From NCBI GenBank assembly GCA_003313425.1, contig NHZP01000042.1:1-64000 (forward strand): a stretch of 64,000 bases of DNA, in the 5' to 3' direction. Shown here piece by piece: positions 44,901 through 55,600 of the stretch (positions are counted from its first letter, which is position 1; each line of letters opens with the position of its first letter). Below the pieces are notes generated by a model, which was not told where the DNA came from, made no database searches, and saw only the letters and a program-made list of their open reading frames with translations. The position numbers were made by a program, and so were the translations under genes. This DNA is from Pseudopyrenochaeta lycopersici. Taxonomy: Eukaryota > Ascomycota > Dothideomycetes > Pleosporales > Pseudopyrenochaetaceae.

Positions 44901-45040
44901 ATCAAGCTAACCAATCAAGCTTCGTATTAAGGCTTGATTTGATTGCAAAAATACTAGGACGAGGCTTGGATTGATCGAATTGACGATCGTCAAGCCAATC
45001 AATCAAGTGCTTGATTGTAGCTTGATTGTTGACATCTCTG
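41922..45040 (-). mobile_element. Intact autonomous-looking hAT element (3,119 bp)
   Basis: The ends are perfect 21-bp inverted repeats beginning CAGAGATGTCAACAATCAAG. The perfect 8-bp duplication CCTGCGAG lies at 41914-41921 and 45041-45048. Subterminal regions of 100-150 bp at both ends are dense in CAAGCC and CTTGATT words, the usual transposase-binding arrangement of hATs. One uninterrupted transposase gene fills the interior. All parts needed for movement are present. Confidence 0.96.
42098..44680 (-). CDS. hAT transposase, full length
   Basis: One open frame encodes 860 aa. The N-terminal 110 residues are basic and low-complexity (nuclear-targeting type, KRPRNSAAVPNKRLR). A BED-like zinc finger follows at about 135-205 (FFVCRYCHEHK, then SARHLEQNKRGH). 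The catalytic RNase-H-like fold shows VHISFDSWTTKGG, RTVGYFMLDNATNNDAAV and RCGPHILNLIGQTLLWG. A long helical insert follows, then the C-terminal dimerisation domain with NLSKMAIDVISIPASSCECE and RMFSELGDLLEPRRRK. Length and order are normal for fungal hATs and there is no stop or frameshift. It cuts and pastes its own element and is the likely helper of the MITE at 12318. Confidence 0.95.
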   Translation of the reverse strand: MVFYAPIVAMPLNKAPKRPRNSAAVPNKRLRVAACSIESQPVDVNTTQQLSQRLSPRKALTTAASQATEPPTFESQLRESQPNVAIVTSIEGSKAATVATLEDNNNSSKGFDERFADDFEGINWSRLPQYCKPLATQRQKKSWVYLYGFRVALIKDPDRTFFVCRYCHEHKIIDAGGGGIYETTLSTSTSARHLEQNKRGHRYAAPGKAHAATKAGKSGLRAVFKAGKVKVSQDVANELAGFSIQDFRHAAVAWLVENNHPISEFESPAFRRLLEAANPEAVAALWTSHASVSRFVMRRFDFMQPQVVAELSQSISKVHISFDSWTTKGGKRGFLGVVAHYVNSVGDLVDVPIALPQLTGAHTGEKIAEVVSKTLQQFGINPRTVGYFMLDNATNNDAAVLKLAQQMGFIAPHRRLRCGPHILNLIGQTLLWGNNDDAYDNDSGELAAESELMRKWREDGPLGVLLSVINYIKTPQQHELFKNFQRLANAELPTDQHRILEPIKPVVTRWNSYYSAFERAVELQPAVNAYANHHIRRVRDEDTYAISRGNKLPEAAPWMRSDGLTAADWAVVTEYIDVLKPLKLATKRLEGRGKSGRYGAIAEVIPVFEFILTYYEQRVKVYEAVDYNAHDDAPEDHLAINLRAAWAKASDYYNKLDLSPAYYAATILHPRYKTYCDVAWADKPEWLDANNCAFRALWAEYNRSPRLVRRPKVVTNDIDEAIEALIDPEASAAAEDSEIDEFNRWKRCEPRVEKGSDAANFPIKYWVSLRDRYPNLSKMAIDVISIPASSCECERMFSELGDLLEPRRRKISPQLLAAIQCIRRWYKAGFDQGSSVATARITDTEIDAIYKLCYWGQEVE

Positions 45041-45048
45041 CCTGCGAG

Positions 45049-46181
45049 GTTTTGGTGCAACAAGTATATGCATATATCCTTGCTTATGCGGTTCGCCCAT
45101 GCATGACATAAACAAAGTTCAAGTCTGGCAAATTGGCGCATGTCGAGCCTCGTCTTCTCTCATTGCTTCACCTCTGATGTATACACGTCATACACGCGTG
45201 TTACAGTGTTAAAGTGTTATAAGTGGGTGGAGCCTATTAGTGCCCACATATGAGCGCAATGTTGCTCGAGGATATTTTCTCGACCAGCTCGTCTGGGAGA
45301 CGAGGACAAGTGGATGTAGAAAGATCCTGCAAGCTTGGGAAACCGCAAACAATATTGCCTTCACGCCTATTAGGGTCCTTCATTATCACCATGTTAGACT
45401 TTTCTTCTAGACCGATGCACATTCATCTTGCTCCTCTCCAGAGCGCCAATTTTCCCTCGCACGAGAGTTGCTAACAAGCCGGCCTGGCCAGCCTATAGCC
45501 TCGTTTGTGGGTCGACGCCGAGCCGCGGACGGGATGGGCGGCGGGATCCCGGGGAAAGTGAGCTTGTTGGGCTAGAGCGGGCTGACCCCTGCCACTTGAC
45601 TTCAAACGACGCACGCCTCTCAGATCGAATGCAGACGAATAACCTGAGTCTTTGAATATGAAGGGCAGGGGCTAGGTCTCTCTACTACTATGTACATGCA
45701 CCTTGAAGTCTGGCTCGCGTCCGTTAAGCATGCTTAACTTTATTCGATCATCAGCAGCTACTACCTCTCGTGTAGCTATCGGAGCGCTGCAATGTCATAT
45801 GCGGCCACACTAGAGCCGGATCATTCCCCAGCCAATAATAAGCTTGTCTGCTCAAGTAGGTTAGTCTTGGCCTGAACAGAGCATTGCAGGAGTTGTGATT
45901 GGTTCTTCTGAGAGAATCCAAAACATGCCAATAGCCAGCGCAAACAGCAAGTCAACTTCCGAGATGTGTTCTATATCCCTTGCAAACTGATTCGATAGGT
46001 TTGACCGGCATTGTGCTGAGTGCCGAAGCGCAGAGCGAGAGGTCTAAGTGGCTTTGCGACGTATACACTTGAAAACGCAGTAAAGGGTATTGGCAGATCT
46101 CTTTCTATGCGGCGTTCCCCACTGCTTCCCAGGCAGCGGAATCAGCAGCAATAACACGAATATCAGATTGTACAACCGAGA
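45049..46181. other. Stretch without a supported gene
   Basis: A minus frame at 45237-45422 contains PRLPDELVEKI, a fragment resembling the start of an F-box, but too little follows. Near 46090-46180 the sequence probably belongs to the degraded gypsy fragment that becomes clear at 46182. Confidence 0.35.
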
Positions 46182-46583
46182 TTGGCGAAGATGCCCGGGA
46201 AGTGGACCGACAGCCTTGCAGCGATTACTTGGGCCGAGCGCGTCTCGGTACGAAGACCACTCGGATATTCCCCTGCTCAGCTTGTACTCGGACAAAACCC
46301 AGTGTTGCCGATTGAACTTGTGATTCTTACCTGGCAAAGCCTACCGTGGGAAGACGTTCGATCTCGAGCCGATCTGCTTGCGGTGAGAGCTACGCAGCTC
46401 CAATTCAGGAAAGAGAATCTTGAAGAAGCGGTACATCGAACGAGAAGACTTCGGAAAGCAGCGATAGAGAATAGAAATGACTCGAGGGATCATGTCGAGG
46501 AGAGCAGTCAAGTCGAAGACGCAAGGCCTCGTTCCGCTCTTCACCTTGGTTCACACAGTCCATGTCTACGTGGTAAGTACTAA
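46182..46583 (+). pseudogene. Fragment of a Ty3/gypsy integrase and C-terminal region
   Basis: The frame shows GKWTDSLAAITWAERVSV, then LGYSPAQLVLGQNPVLPIEL and a charged helical stretch (LQFRKENLEEAVHRTRRL), which match the end of gypsy integrase cores. Upstream catalytic motifs and downstream chromodomain are missing. It differs clearly from the intact gypsy at 52.5-57.7 kb. It stops 14 bp before the left end of the outer hAT. Confidence 0.72.
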
Positions 46584-47411
46584 CGCTTGATCCCATGCAG
46601 TGTGGCCAATGGATGGAAGCTATTTGGATTGTCCATCCAATCCGCTTCGTTTTGGATTGGATTGGATTGGATGGAGGAATCCAATGAATCCAAATCGAAA
46701 TTACTGCCGCCACATTGTGGTGGAGATTAGAGAACGAGGCATCATAGTGCCAATGCGTAAGCCATATTTGCTAGCTAAGCGAAATGGCTGATTCCGAGCG
46801 AATTTCTTCGCATTATCGTGAAGATAATTCTGAGTACGGGGCGACAGATACTCCGTGCATAAACCACTGGAATCATAGCTATTTGCTTCCTTATAAAACG
46901 AGCCCAAGGTGACGAAGTCTGAGTTGCAAGGCGTTGAAGGTGTCGCACCTTTTCAAAAAAAAATTAGCTCTGGATCTAACATGCCTCATTAAGTTATTGT
47001 TCTTGTTTTGCTCTCCGCAGCAGTTATCACTACTGTTATTACTGCGTCACATGACATCACTATTACCTCTTACGGTTGACGCTTTACGGTCATTTGAGGG
47101 GGAGAAGGTTGCTCTATCTGCTCCTTCAACATGCTCTGCACTGTCTGCACCACTCTCCGCGGTAGGGCCCTGAAATAATTCTCTTGCACTTATACTAACC
47201 TTTCTCTGAATAGGATGGCCGAGCTTTCGTCGCCAATGAGTCCCATTATACCGATTCGGACCACGATTGGTCATGGGTGCAATGGAGGTTGCTTCCCGGG
47301 CATTCAATCCCTTTGTCACGTTCAATGAAGAGGATTCGAGGATGGTTCTGGGCGTTTGGCGCGCCGACAGAGGAGTAGGGGACGAAGAAAAGATTCTGGC
47401 TCTGTAAGGAA

Positions 47412-50400
47412 CAGTGTTCGAAATGGATGGAGGAGGATCCTCCACCTCCATATCCATAAATCCATGGAGGTTTGGATGGATTGCCAAGCTCATTGGGTCC
47501 ACCCATATGACACGCCCAATGTTTACAATCTACATAATGAAAACCTTAAATAAACAGTGAATATCAAGTAAAGAGCTAAGGTCACATGAACTCGTTTGGT
47601 TAAGCTAGATATGATGGATTTTGAATGGCTATCTAATTGCTAACCTGGCTGCTATTGTCGGAGTAGAGAGACTCTTTAAAGAGGACTATCTCATCGCGAG
47701 GATCCAGCTCTAGTTGAAATGGGAGATCGTCACCGCTGTTATTAAAGATATTGGCCATCTGACTGCCACGAAGCTCCTGAGTGTGCTCTCCTATCTCTAC
47801 CAACCCATTTCTCCCCCAATTAGCGAGGCAAATAGAGGCTTCTACTGAGTCCTCTCTTAGGCGAGCTCTACGCGGGGAGATCATGTTGCCGGCCAAGCTG
47901 AAGATCCTCTCTGCCTCACTGCTCATGGCCGGGATAGAGAGGATATCAATCGCCATCCGCGAGAGGCGCGGGTACTGAGCTTTGACGGAAGGCCTCATCC
48001 AGAATTCAAAGGGCGCTAAGGTAGAGTTGTGCTCGAGGCGATCAGCAAGATAGCTATCGAGCTCACTCTCAATCATAGGTGCAAGGGAGATCTTTCGAGT
48101 CTCCTCAAGAGCTTCATCAATTTGACGAAACTTTGGTTTCTTGCGTCGTCGTCGGTTGCCGGATATCTCTAAGAGAGCCTCCTGGGATGAGATTAATGGC
48201 CCAGAGATTAGTAGTTCCTCATACTCCTTTTGGTATAGCTCTTTGACGAGAGCAACACCGCTCTGAGCGTCTTCAAGGCCCCATTCTCGCTCCAAATATT
48301 GCCGCTTAAGGCGAGGATTAAGGAGGATCGCCGCTGTGTAGGCGGGCGTGCGGTCGGTGATTCTATAGTAGTAACTTGCTTTCTGCCAAGCCTGCTCAAT
48401 TGCCACCCAGACTGGCCGATCAGGGGGATATTCAGCGTAATGGAGCTTCAGTTTCTCGAGATTCTCAAGGAGGATCTTCAGGACAGGTACAACGTCTGCG
48501 AATCCACTTGCAGAGGCCTCGTTTGGCCTACTTTCAAGCTTCTTAGTTCCGTCTTTAAAGGGCTCGAGTAGCTCTGCAATCTCTGCAATAATCGCCCAGT
48601 CGTCAGGCTTCATACGATTCTGGAGAATGATCCTCGTCACTGAGTCCTCAGGCCGCTCAGAGAGGGGTTTTTCGACCCGCTCTTTTACCAGATATTTAAG
48701 ACGGAGTGTCTCAAGGTCTAGGAAGTGCTCAATTGCTCTACGGAGCCTTAGGGCGCGTACTATCATGTCGTAGGTTGAATTCCATCGAGTCGAGTTATTC
48801 ATAATAAGGCTAAGAATCTGGGGATCGCCAGAAGCATTTGGGTGACTCTCTTCCCATATAGTCTTTTGGGCGTTATTGAACCGTTGAAGTCGTCCTGGAG
48901 ACCTTCGAATCCATCGAACAATAGTCACGAGATGGCCAATTGGGCCCTTCTTTCGCCATGCGGTAACCTCATATTTTAGGTTATTAATATTGGCGACAAC
49001 GTTCTCAAACATCTCGTAGTCTGCTCCCCAGAGGACCTCTTTGGCGACAATATTAATTATATGGCCAGAACAACGGAGGCGGCGCCAGCGAGGATTCAAG
49101 CAGAGCTCCTTGCAAATAAGCTCTACTGCCTTATCGTTATTTGTGGCGTTATCTAGTACAAAGTAACCAATCCTCTCTTGAATCCCGTAGTCGTTGATAA
49201 CTCTTAGAACGTCAGTGCAGAGCTCTTTTCCACCATGAGTATCAGCTAACTCTGTAAGAGCTAAAAGAGCTGATTGGCACTTGCCATCTTTGTCAACCCA
49301 GTGAGCAACAACACCATTAAGAGCCTTTATCCTTCGGGAAGTCCAGATGTCAAAGGACAGGTAGATTTGGCTGCAAGAGCTTGTAAGAAGCTTCCTAATA
49401 TCCGCCTTATGCTGCTTAAACTCTTGCATAACCCACCTCTAGACTGTGCGATCAGTTGGCAATCTTGATCGATTCGAAAAGGGCGTTAGGCAAGAGAGTA
49501 GTGTTCGAAAATAGGGGCTCTGAAGCTTATAGAAGGGGATGTTGTCGAAAACCACCCATCTTAGGAGGTCCTTGTTAGAGATATCTTGATTAAATAACTG
49601 GGTGAGCTCGTTCAGGATCCGGCGCTGCACAGGGTCGTTTCTATCTAGCCTATCTAGGAGAGTTTCGTCGTCAAATTGGGCGTCGTGAGGAAGGTCTTTC
49701 TCTATCTCGAAGGTCGTATAATGGAGGTTTCTAAAGTGATCTCGGGCACTGCAGCGGCCTTTAGTGATATTAAGCTTGCAGGTTGACCTCCGGCCAATCG
49801 TATAACACGTATGGCATAAGAAATAGGTTAGAATAGCCCTCCGGCCATTGCCTTGATCCACTCGAGCCTCGAGAGGCACTCCGTACTTCCACCACCATGC
49901 GCGAGTCTTAATAGCCTTTGATGGCAGAGTGAGGCCGTCAAGCGCCGGATCATCAAAATCCACCCAGGAGTAGTCGAAAGGCGATTGAAAAACAGGTCTA
50001 CTATCCTTATTGGTGCGCTGCAGCCTAGTAGGGACCAGAACGTTCTCAGACTCCAGCTCTGTGAGTGACTCTTCATCCGAGGTCAAGTCAGCTCCATCAG
50101 ATGGCGGTTGTGCAGAGGGCGAAGGAGCGTCAAGGGATGATCGAGTTCGCTTTCTCGACTGAATAGCAGCCTGATAAGACGATTGCGACCCCTCTGGCGG
50201 CATTTGATTAGGTACTGGGCGAAATAGAGGTCAGTGAGTGAGGGAATGGAGAGAATCGCTGATGAGATGGATGAGACAACGTAAGAATCACCGCTGAGCA
50301 CAGGCCAACTATCCACTTCACTGCGGCGACTATAGCTTCAGTATTCCCCAAAAGGATAGCTGAAACGTCTCTCATACGCCAAGAGGTCCTTCCAAACCTC

Positions 50401-50466
50401 CATGGCTCTCTGGAAATGGATGGAGGTCCATGGAGGTGGATTTACCTCCATCCGTTTCGAACACTG
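47412..50466 (-). mobile_element. Inner hAT element (3,055 bp)
   Basis: The ends are 22-bp inverted repeats with one mismatch, starting CAGTGTTCGAAA. The perfect 8-bp duplication GTAAGGAA lies at 47404-47411 and 50467-50474. Subterminal repeats of CCATGGAGG/TGGATGGAGG words occur at both ends. The insertion lies inside the transposase gene of the outer hAT. Confidence 0.95.
47633..50203 (-). pseudogene. hAT transposase interrupted by a single TAG
   Basis: The frame runs from 50203 to 47633, apart from one TAG at 49439-49441; both sides are in the same phase. The N-terminal part (254 codons) has a basic start, a finger-like region (YFLCHTCYTIGRRSTCKLN, then CSARDHFRNLH) and a leading helical domain (LLRWVVFDNIPFYKLQSPYF). 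The second part (598 aa) has YLSFDIWTSRRIKALNGVV, RIGYFVLDNATNNDKAVELI, RCSGHIINIVAKEVLWG and ILSIPAMSSEAERIFSLAG. The stop falls in the sequence TV-stop-RWV. A single readthrough or an edited base would restore the frame, so this is a barely dead or possibly leaky gene. Confidence 0.85.
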
Positions 50467-52502
50467 GTAAGGAATGTCATCTGGCTGGGAAAGGTGGCCA
50501 TTACAACACCGACAATGGTACCTCTGCCGTGAATACACATTTACGAGATATCCATCATCTGGCCTGGGATAAAGACAACAAAGAAGTTATCGACGATACC
50601 TCAAAGAGGTGGCTCTGGACAATGAAAGGCAAGCCCGCTCCCTCTACGGCGGATGCTGCTAGCCTCGACGCGTCTATTCCTCGAGAACAGGAAATCATGA
50701 ACTATTTAGCGCTCGAATTTGATACGAATCGATTCCAGAGGCTTCTCGTTCGTTGGATTGTCTATGACAATGTCTCCTTTCGTCAAGTTGATAGTGCAGC
50801 GTTCCGTGAGCTCATTAGATACCTCTCTTCCCGTGCGGAACCTGCAATGCCTTCCCATACCACGATTTCGGCCTGGGTAGCTCATGGTTTTGAGCTTCAT
50901 AAAGCGACAGTGAAGAAGGAGTTGAAAGATGCTTCGAGTAAAGTCCACTTCGCATTTGATCTCTGGACCTCCGGAAACCTATTATCCCTCAACGGCATTG
51001 TCGCTCACTTTCTCAACAAGGACTTTAAGGCTCGATGCATCCTTCTCTCGACTCCAGAGCAACTGGGCTCACACGCAGGTATCAACATCGCCGATGGGGT
51101 CAGCAAGGTTATCGACGACTTTGAGGTCATGAACAAGATTGGATTCTTTGTGCTTGACAACGCTTCGAACAACGATACGGCAATGGATGCTCTTGCAGAG
51201 ACGTATGGTTTTGATGCTATTAAACGACGCCTTCGCTGCTCTGGCCATATTATCAATCTCATTGCTCGCCATCTTCTTTTCGGCGTGGACCCAGATTTAT
51301 TCGAAATGGAGGATCAGATGCCAAAAAACATCAAAGAGAGTTTGAGGCATTGGAGAAAAAACGGACCGGTCGGCAAACTTCACAACCTGGTTGTTTGGAC
51401 GTATTCAAGCCCCCAACGACGAGCTAGATGGGTCGCAGGTAAGTTTACTGCCCTTCCGGCAAATTCAGTTCTTAATGTACCGTAGCACAGCAGAAATACA
51501 TCGAAGAATCCGATGGTGAGGCCGATAAAGCTGACCTCAAGACTTACGAGCTCTGCCGAGACAACAATACACGCTAGAATAGCGTCTATAATATGCTCCG
51601 TCGTGCGAATAAACTCCGCAATGCTCTCGATTATTGGCTTGAATCAGAAGAGAGACTGATCAAACGGAACAATGCCAAGGGTACAAAGTTGCCAGTTGAG
51701 GATGCAGCAATCTGCAAGGACATCTTCACAGATAGGTTAACGGAAAAGGACTGGGACATACTCTCCGAGTATGAAAGACTGCTCAGGCTATGTTATGAGG
51801 CGACGCTAGATCTACAGGGTCGACCAGGTGATGGTACATCCAGCGGGCTGACAAACGTCATTCAGGATATCGAGTATATTCTCGAAGAGCTGACTGCTGT
51901 TTATGCCTCCTACGAATCTGCAGTAGAAGACATTATTCAAGGGGAATGGCATTTCAAGGCCCAAATCAAGCTTGCAATCGACAAAGCTCAACAGTATTAC
52001 CAGAAGCTTGGAGACTCGCCTGTCTACCTTGCCGCCGTCGTCCTTGATCCTGCGAAGAACTGGGATTATCTCGAAGCGTTCTGGAACAAGCAGCCGAAGT
52101 GGATCAAAGACGGGCAGAGAGCAGTCAAAAGGCTCTGGCTTGACAGCTACAAGCAACAGCCCATTTCAGATGCCCTTTCGCCTCAAAAGAAGAACCCGCG
52201 CGATGGTGAGCCCACGGGCATTCAAGCGTATCGAATGAGAGGTATCAAAGCTGCGCAGACAGCTAACCGTGAGAAGAGAAAGGATGAATATGACCGCTAT
52301 TGCACTCAAGGGCAGATCGAGTGTGACGAGCCAATCGCCTGGTGGACAACGACTGGCAAAGCCCAGTATCCGCAGCTTGCGCAGATGGCTATCGATATTC
52401 TCAGTATTCCGGCAATGAGCGACGAGCCAGAAAGAATATTTAGTAGACTGGGCATGATGATAACTGACCGCCGCAATCATCTACAGTGTAGTACAGCACA
52501 GG

Positions 52503-52675
52503 TGTGAGCGGTCTCTAGTAACTGGATTCCAGCTATCTAGTCCAGATGCTATCTACAACCAAGATAGGAAGAAAAGAGGAGAATTGGGTGCCACGCGAGG
52601 TACAAAGTTTTCCGTGCACGAGCCGTATATCCGTGCACGACGGCGCAGCCTCGAGCACTGGCCTAGCCCGTTACA
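52503..52675 (-). repeat. 3' LTR of the gypsy element
   Basis: The 173-bp LTR has TG...CA ends (on the minus strand TGTAACGGG to CCGCTCACA) and is identical base for base, by eye, to the LTR at 57562-57734. Confidence 0.97.
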
Positions 52676-52696
52676 TTACCCCCCTCCTCCCTTTCT
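52676..52696 (-). promoter_or_regulatory. Polypurine tract, overlapping the 3' end of pol
   Basis: On the minus strand the tract reads AAAGGGAGGAGGGGGGTAA immediately before the LTR. It primes plus-strand DNA synthesis. The same bases encode the last residues of pol (RRKGGGG) and its stop codon. Confidence 0.85.
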
Positions 52697-55600
52697 GCGC
52701 GTCTTCGTCCATAGCTTCCATGCCTCAGTCTTACGCACATTCTCAACTGGCTCCCAGGTTGGGTCCGCATAGTCAACCCACTTCACACGTGCTTCTTTAA
52801 AGTGTCTTCGGCCCCGCCTTGTAGCCCTTTCGTCTAATATTCGCTCAACTAGCCAGGCTTCCTCTCCGTCAATAAGTAAGGGCCCTGGTTGGCTGTCCCC
52901 AGTCTTCTGGGATGGGAGGGGATCGTTTGGTGCAGGCCGTAGTACATCAACGTGGAAAACGGGATGTATCCTACCAGGAACGTCAAGCTTATATGCGTGG
53001 GAGCTAACTTGTCGTACAACTCGGTACTTGCCATGCAACCAGTCTAGCTTCTTCGAGGGTCTTGATGTTTTTACATTCCTCAGGTTAAGGAATACCCAGT
53101 CTCCCTCCTTGTACTGCGGTGCTGCTGTTCGGGTTCTGTTAGCTTGGTGTTGTTGTTTCTCCTGTGCCATAGCTATTGCAGCTTGGGCCCATTCTGTTGC
53201 GTCTTGAAGTCTTTTAAGGAAATCTTCTGCTAGTACTTCGCCATCCTTCTTTGTTCGGTCCTGGATTGTGCGCTCTTCAACAAGCTGTATTGGCTCGTTA
53301 TGGTATCCGTGCATAAAGAAAAAAGGGCTTAGTCCTGTAGATGATGCCTCTCGGTTGTTGATCGCTCCCATAATAATAGGCAGGAGTGTTGACCAGTTCT
53401 CCTGCGTGTAGGTTGCCCAAATGCGAATCATCTTCTCAATCTCTTGGTTCATCCGTTCAGTAGCACCATCAGTTTGTGGGTGATAAGCAGTTGATAGTCG
53501 TTGCTCGATATTTAAGAGTCTGCAAAAATATCTCCATAGATCGCTGACAAATTGAGGGCCTCTATCGCTCGTGATTGCAGTAGGGATGCCATGAATTGGG
53601 TAGTGGCGTTCAAAGAGCCTTTGTGCGACTGCTTCAGCGGAGAGATCGTGCATACTCTCTAGTTCTACTCCTTTTGTAAGCCGATCTGTCAGAACCATGC
53701 AGCTTGGAGCATTGTCTCGCCCTGATAGCGGCAAGTCCGTGATAAAGTCGATGGAGATTTCCCCCCAGATACGTTCAGGTATTGGCATTGGCTTGAGGAG
53801 GCCCTTCTTCGTCTCCCTCCATATAGTGTTTCTCCCGCACACTTCGCAGTTTCGAACAAATTGTCGCACGTCACTCGCAGCACCCGACCAAAAGAACTGC
53901 CTTGATAGGATTGCGTAGGTGAGATCTCTCCCAGGGTGTCCAGTAATATGCGAGTCGTGGATATTTTGAATGATCTGGGTGCGTAGTGGTTCGCAATTTG
54001 GAATCCAGATCCTTCCTCGAAATCGTAGCAAGCCTCTCTCGTCCACGGAGCATTCCGCCATGCTTACGGATTTCTCTTTCTGCAGATCTACTGGAAGGTT
54101 TCTCTCTTTGCGTATTACCAGGGTAGTGAGCTCTCGGTAGAGTTTGTCCTGCTGTCGACTCTTATGCCATAGTTCTTGCATTTGGTCATCTTCGAACAGT
54201 CGTACACTCTTCGCAAAATCGATATTGGTTAGTGATGAGGCGAGAGATAGGACTTGAGTGTTCCTGAGGTGCTTATTCTGAAAGAGCCGTTTGAACCGAG
54301 ATCGGAGGCGTTCGTCGTCATAGTTGGCGGGCAGGTCCTGTTCTCGTCGTGACAATGCGTCAGGCTTTCCCATCATCTTCCCGGGCTTCCATTCGAGGGT
54401 GAAGTTGAACCTTGAGAGGAATTCTGACCAGCGCACTTGTCTCTCTGATAGTTGTCTCTCAGTGTAAAAGTATTTCAGGTTCTTGTGATCAGTTAAGATA
54501 GTGAAGTGCTTAACCATGTGCAACTCTGGCTCCCAGGCTTCCAAACAACGGACGATAGCAAGGAGCTCCTTATCGTGGATTGGGTAATTAGCTTCTGTCG
54601 CTGAGTGCTTCTTAGAATAATAAGCAACAGGTTGCCAATTGCTGTTCTTGTCCTTCTGTAAGAGTAAGCCACCAGTAGCGTGTCCAGACGAATCTGCTTC
54701 CAACAAGGTCTCCTTTTCTGGATCAAAATGAGCCAATATTGGTGCTGTGATAAGGAGCTCTTTGATCTTCTCAAATGCTTCTTGACACGCTTCGTCCCAT
54801 CGGAAGGGGACGTCCTTTCTTGTTAGATTAGTGAGGGGTTCAGCGATATCGGAGAACTCTGGTATAAAAACTCGGTAAAAGTTGGCGAATCCAATAAACC
54901 CTCGTACGGCCTTCACGGACGATGGCGTGGCCCAATCACGTATGGCGGCAATCTTGTCGGGGTCAACTCGTATTCCGACTTCTGCCTCAATAATGTATCC
55001 AAGGTATTTGACTCTCTTAGTTTCGAACTCACACTTGTCAATATCAATCTGGAGTCCGGCGTCCATCAGACGTTGAAGGACTCTTCCAACCTTCTGCCGG
55101 TGGTCTTGGAGGGACCCTGAGGAGTAAATCAGGATGTCGTCGATGTATGCAGATACAAAGTCGTCCAAGTAATCCTGCAGAACACTATTTATATACCGCT
55201 GAAAGGCAGCGGGTGCTCCTGTTAATCCAAAAGGAACTACGCGCCATTCGAACAATCCGTATCTCGTCCGGAAGGCTGTTTTCCATTCTTCTCCTTTCGC
55301 TAGTCGTATCTTGTGGAATGCTGCAATGACGTCAAGCTTCGTGAACCATCGCGCCTTCGCTACGTTTCTCAATGTTTCAGTGAACAACGGGAGTGGGTAG
55401 CGGTCCTTCTTAGTGATGTTGTTCAGGCCACGATAGTCTACGCAGAATCGGACTCCTCCTCCGGGCTTTTTGACCATTAACACTGGCGCGGCAGCCGGCG
55501 AGTTGCTGGCTCGAATGAACTCTTTATCTAACAGCTCAGTGAGAGTCTTCCTTAATACGAGCAGTTCTTCTCGGCCCATGCCGTAGAGAGGTCCCCAAGG

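Noticed and set aside
45237..45422. F-box-like motif PRLPDELVEKI
   Set aside because: Eleven residues with no following F-box or repeat sequence; could be chance.
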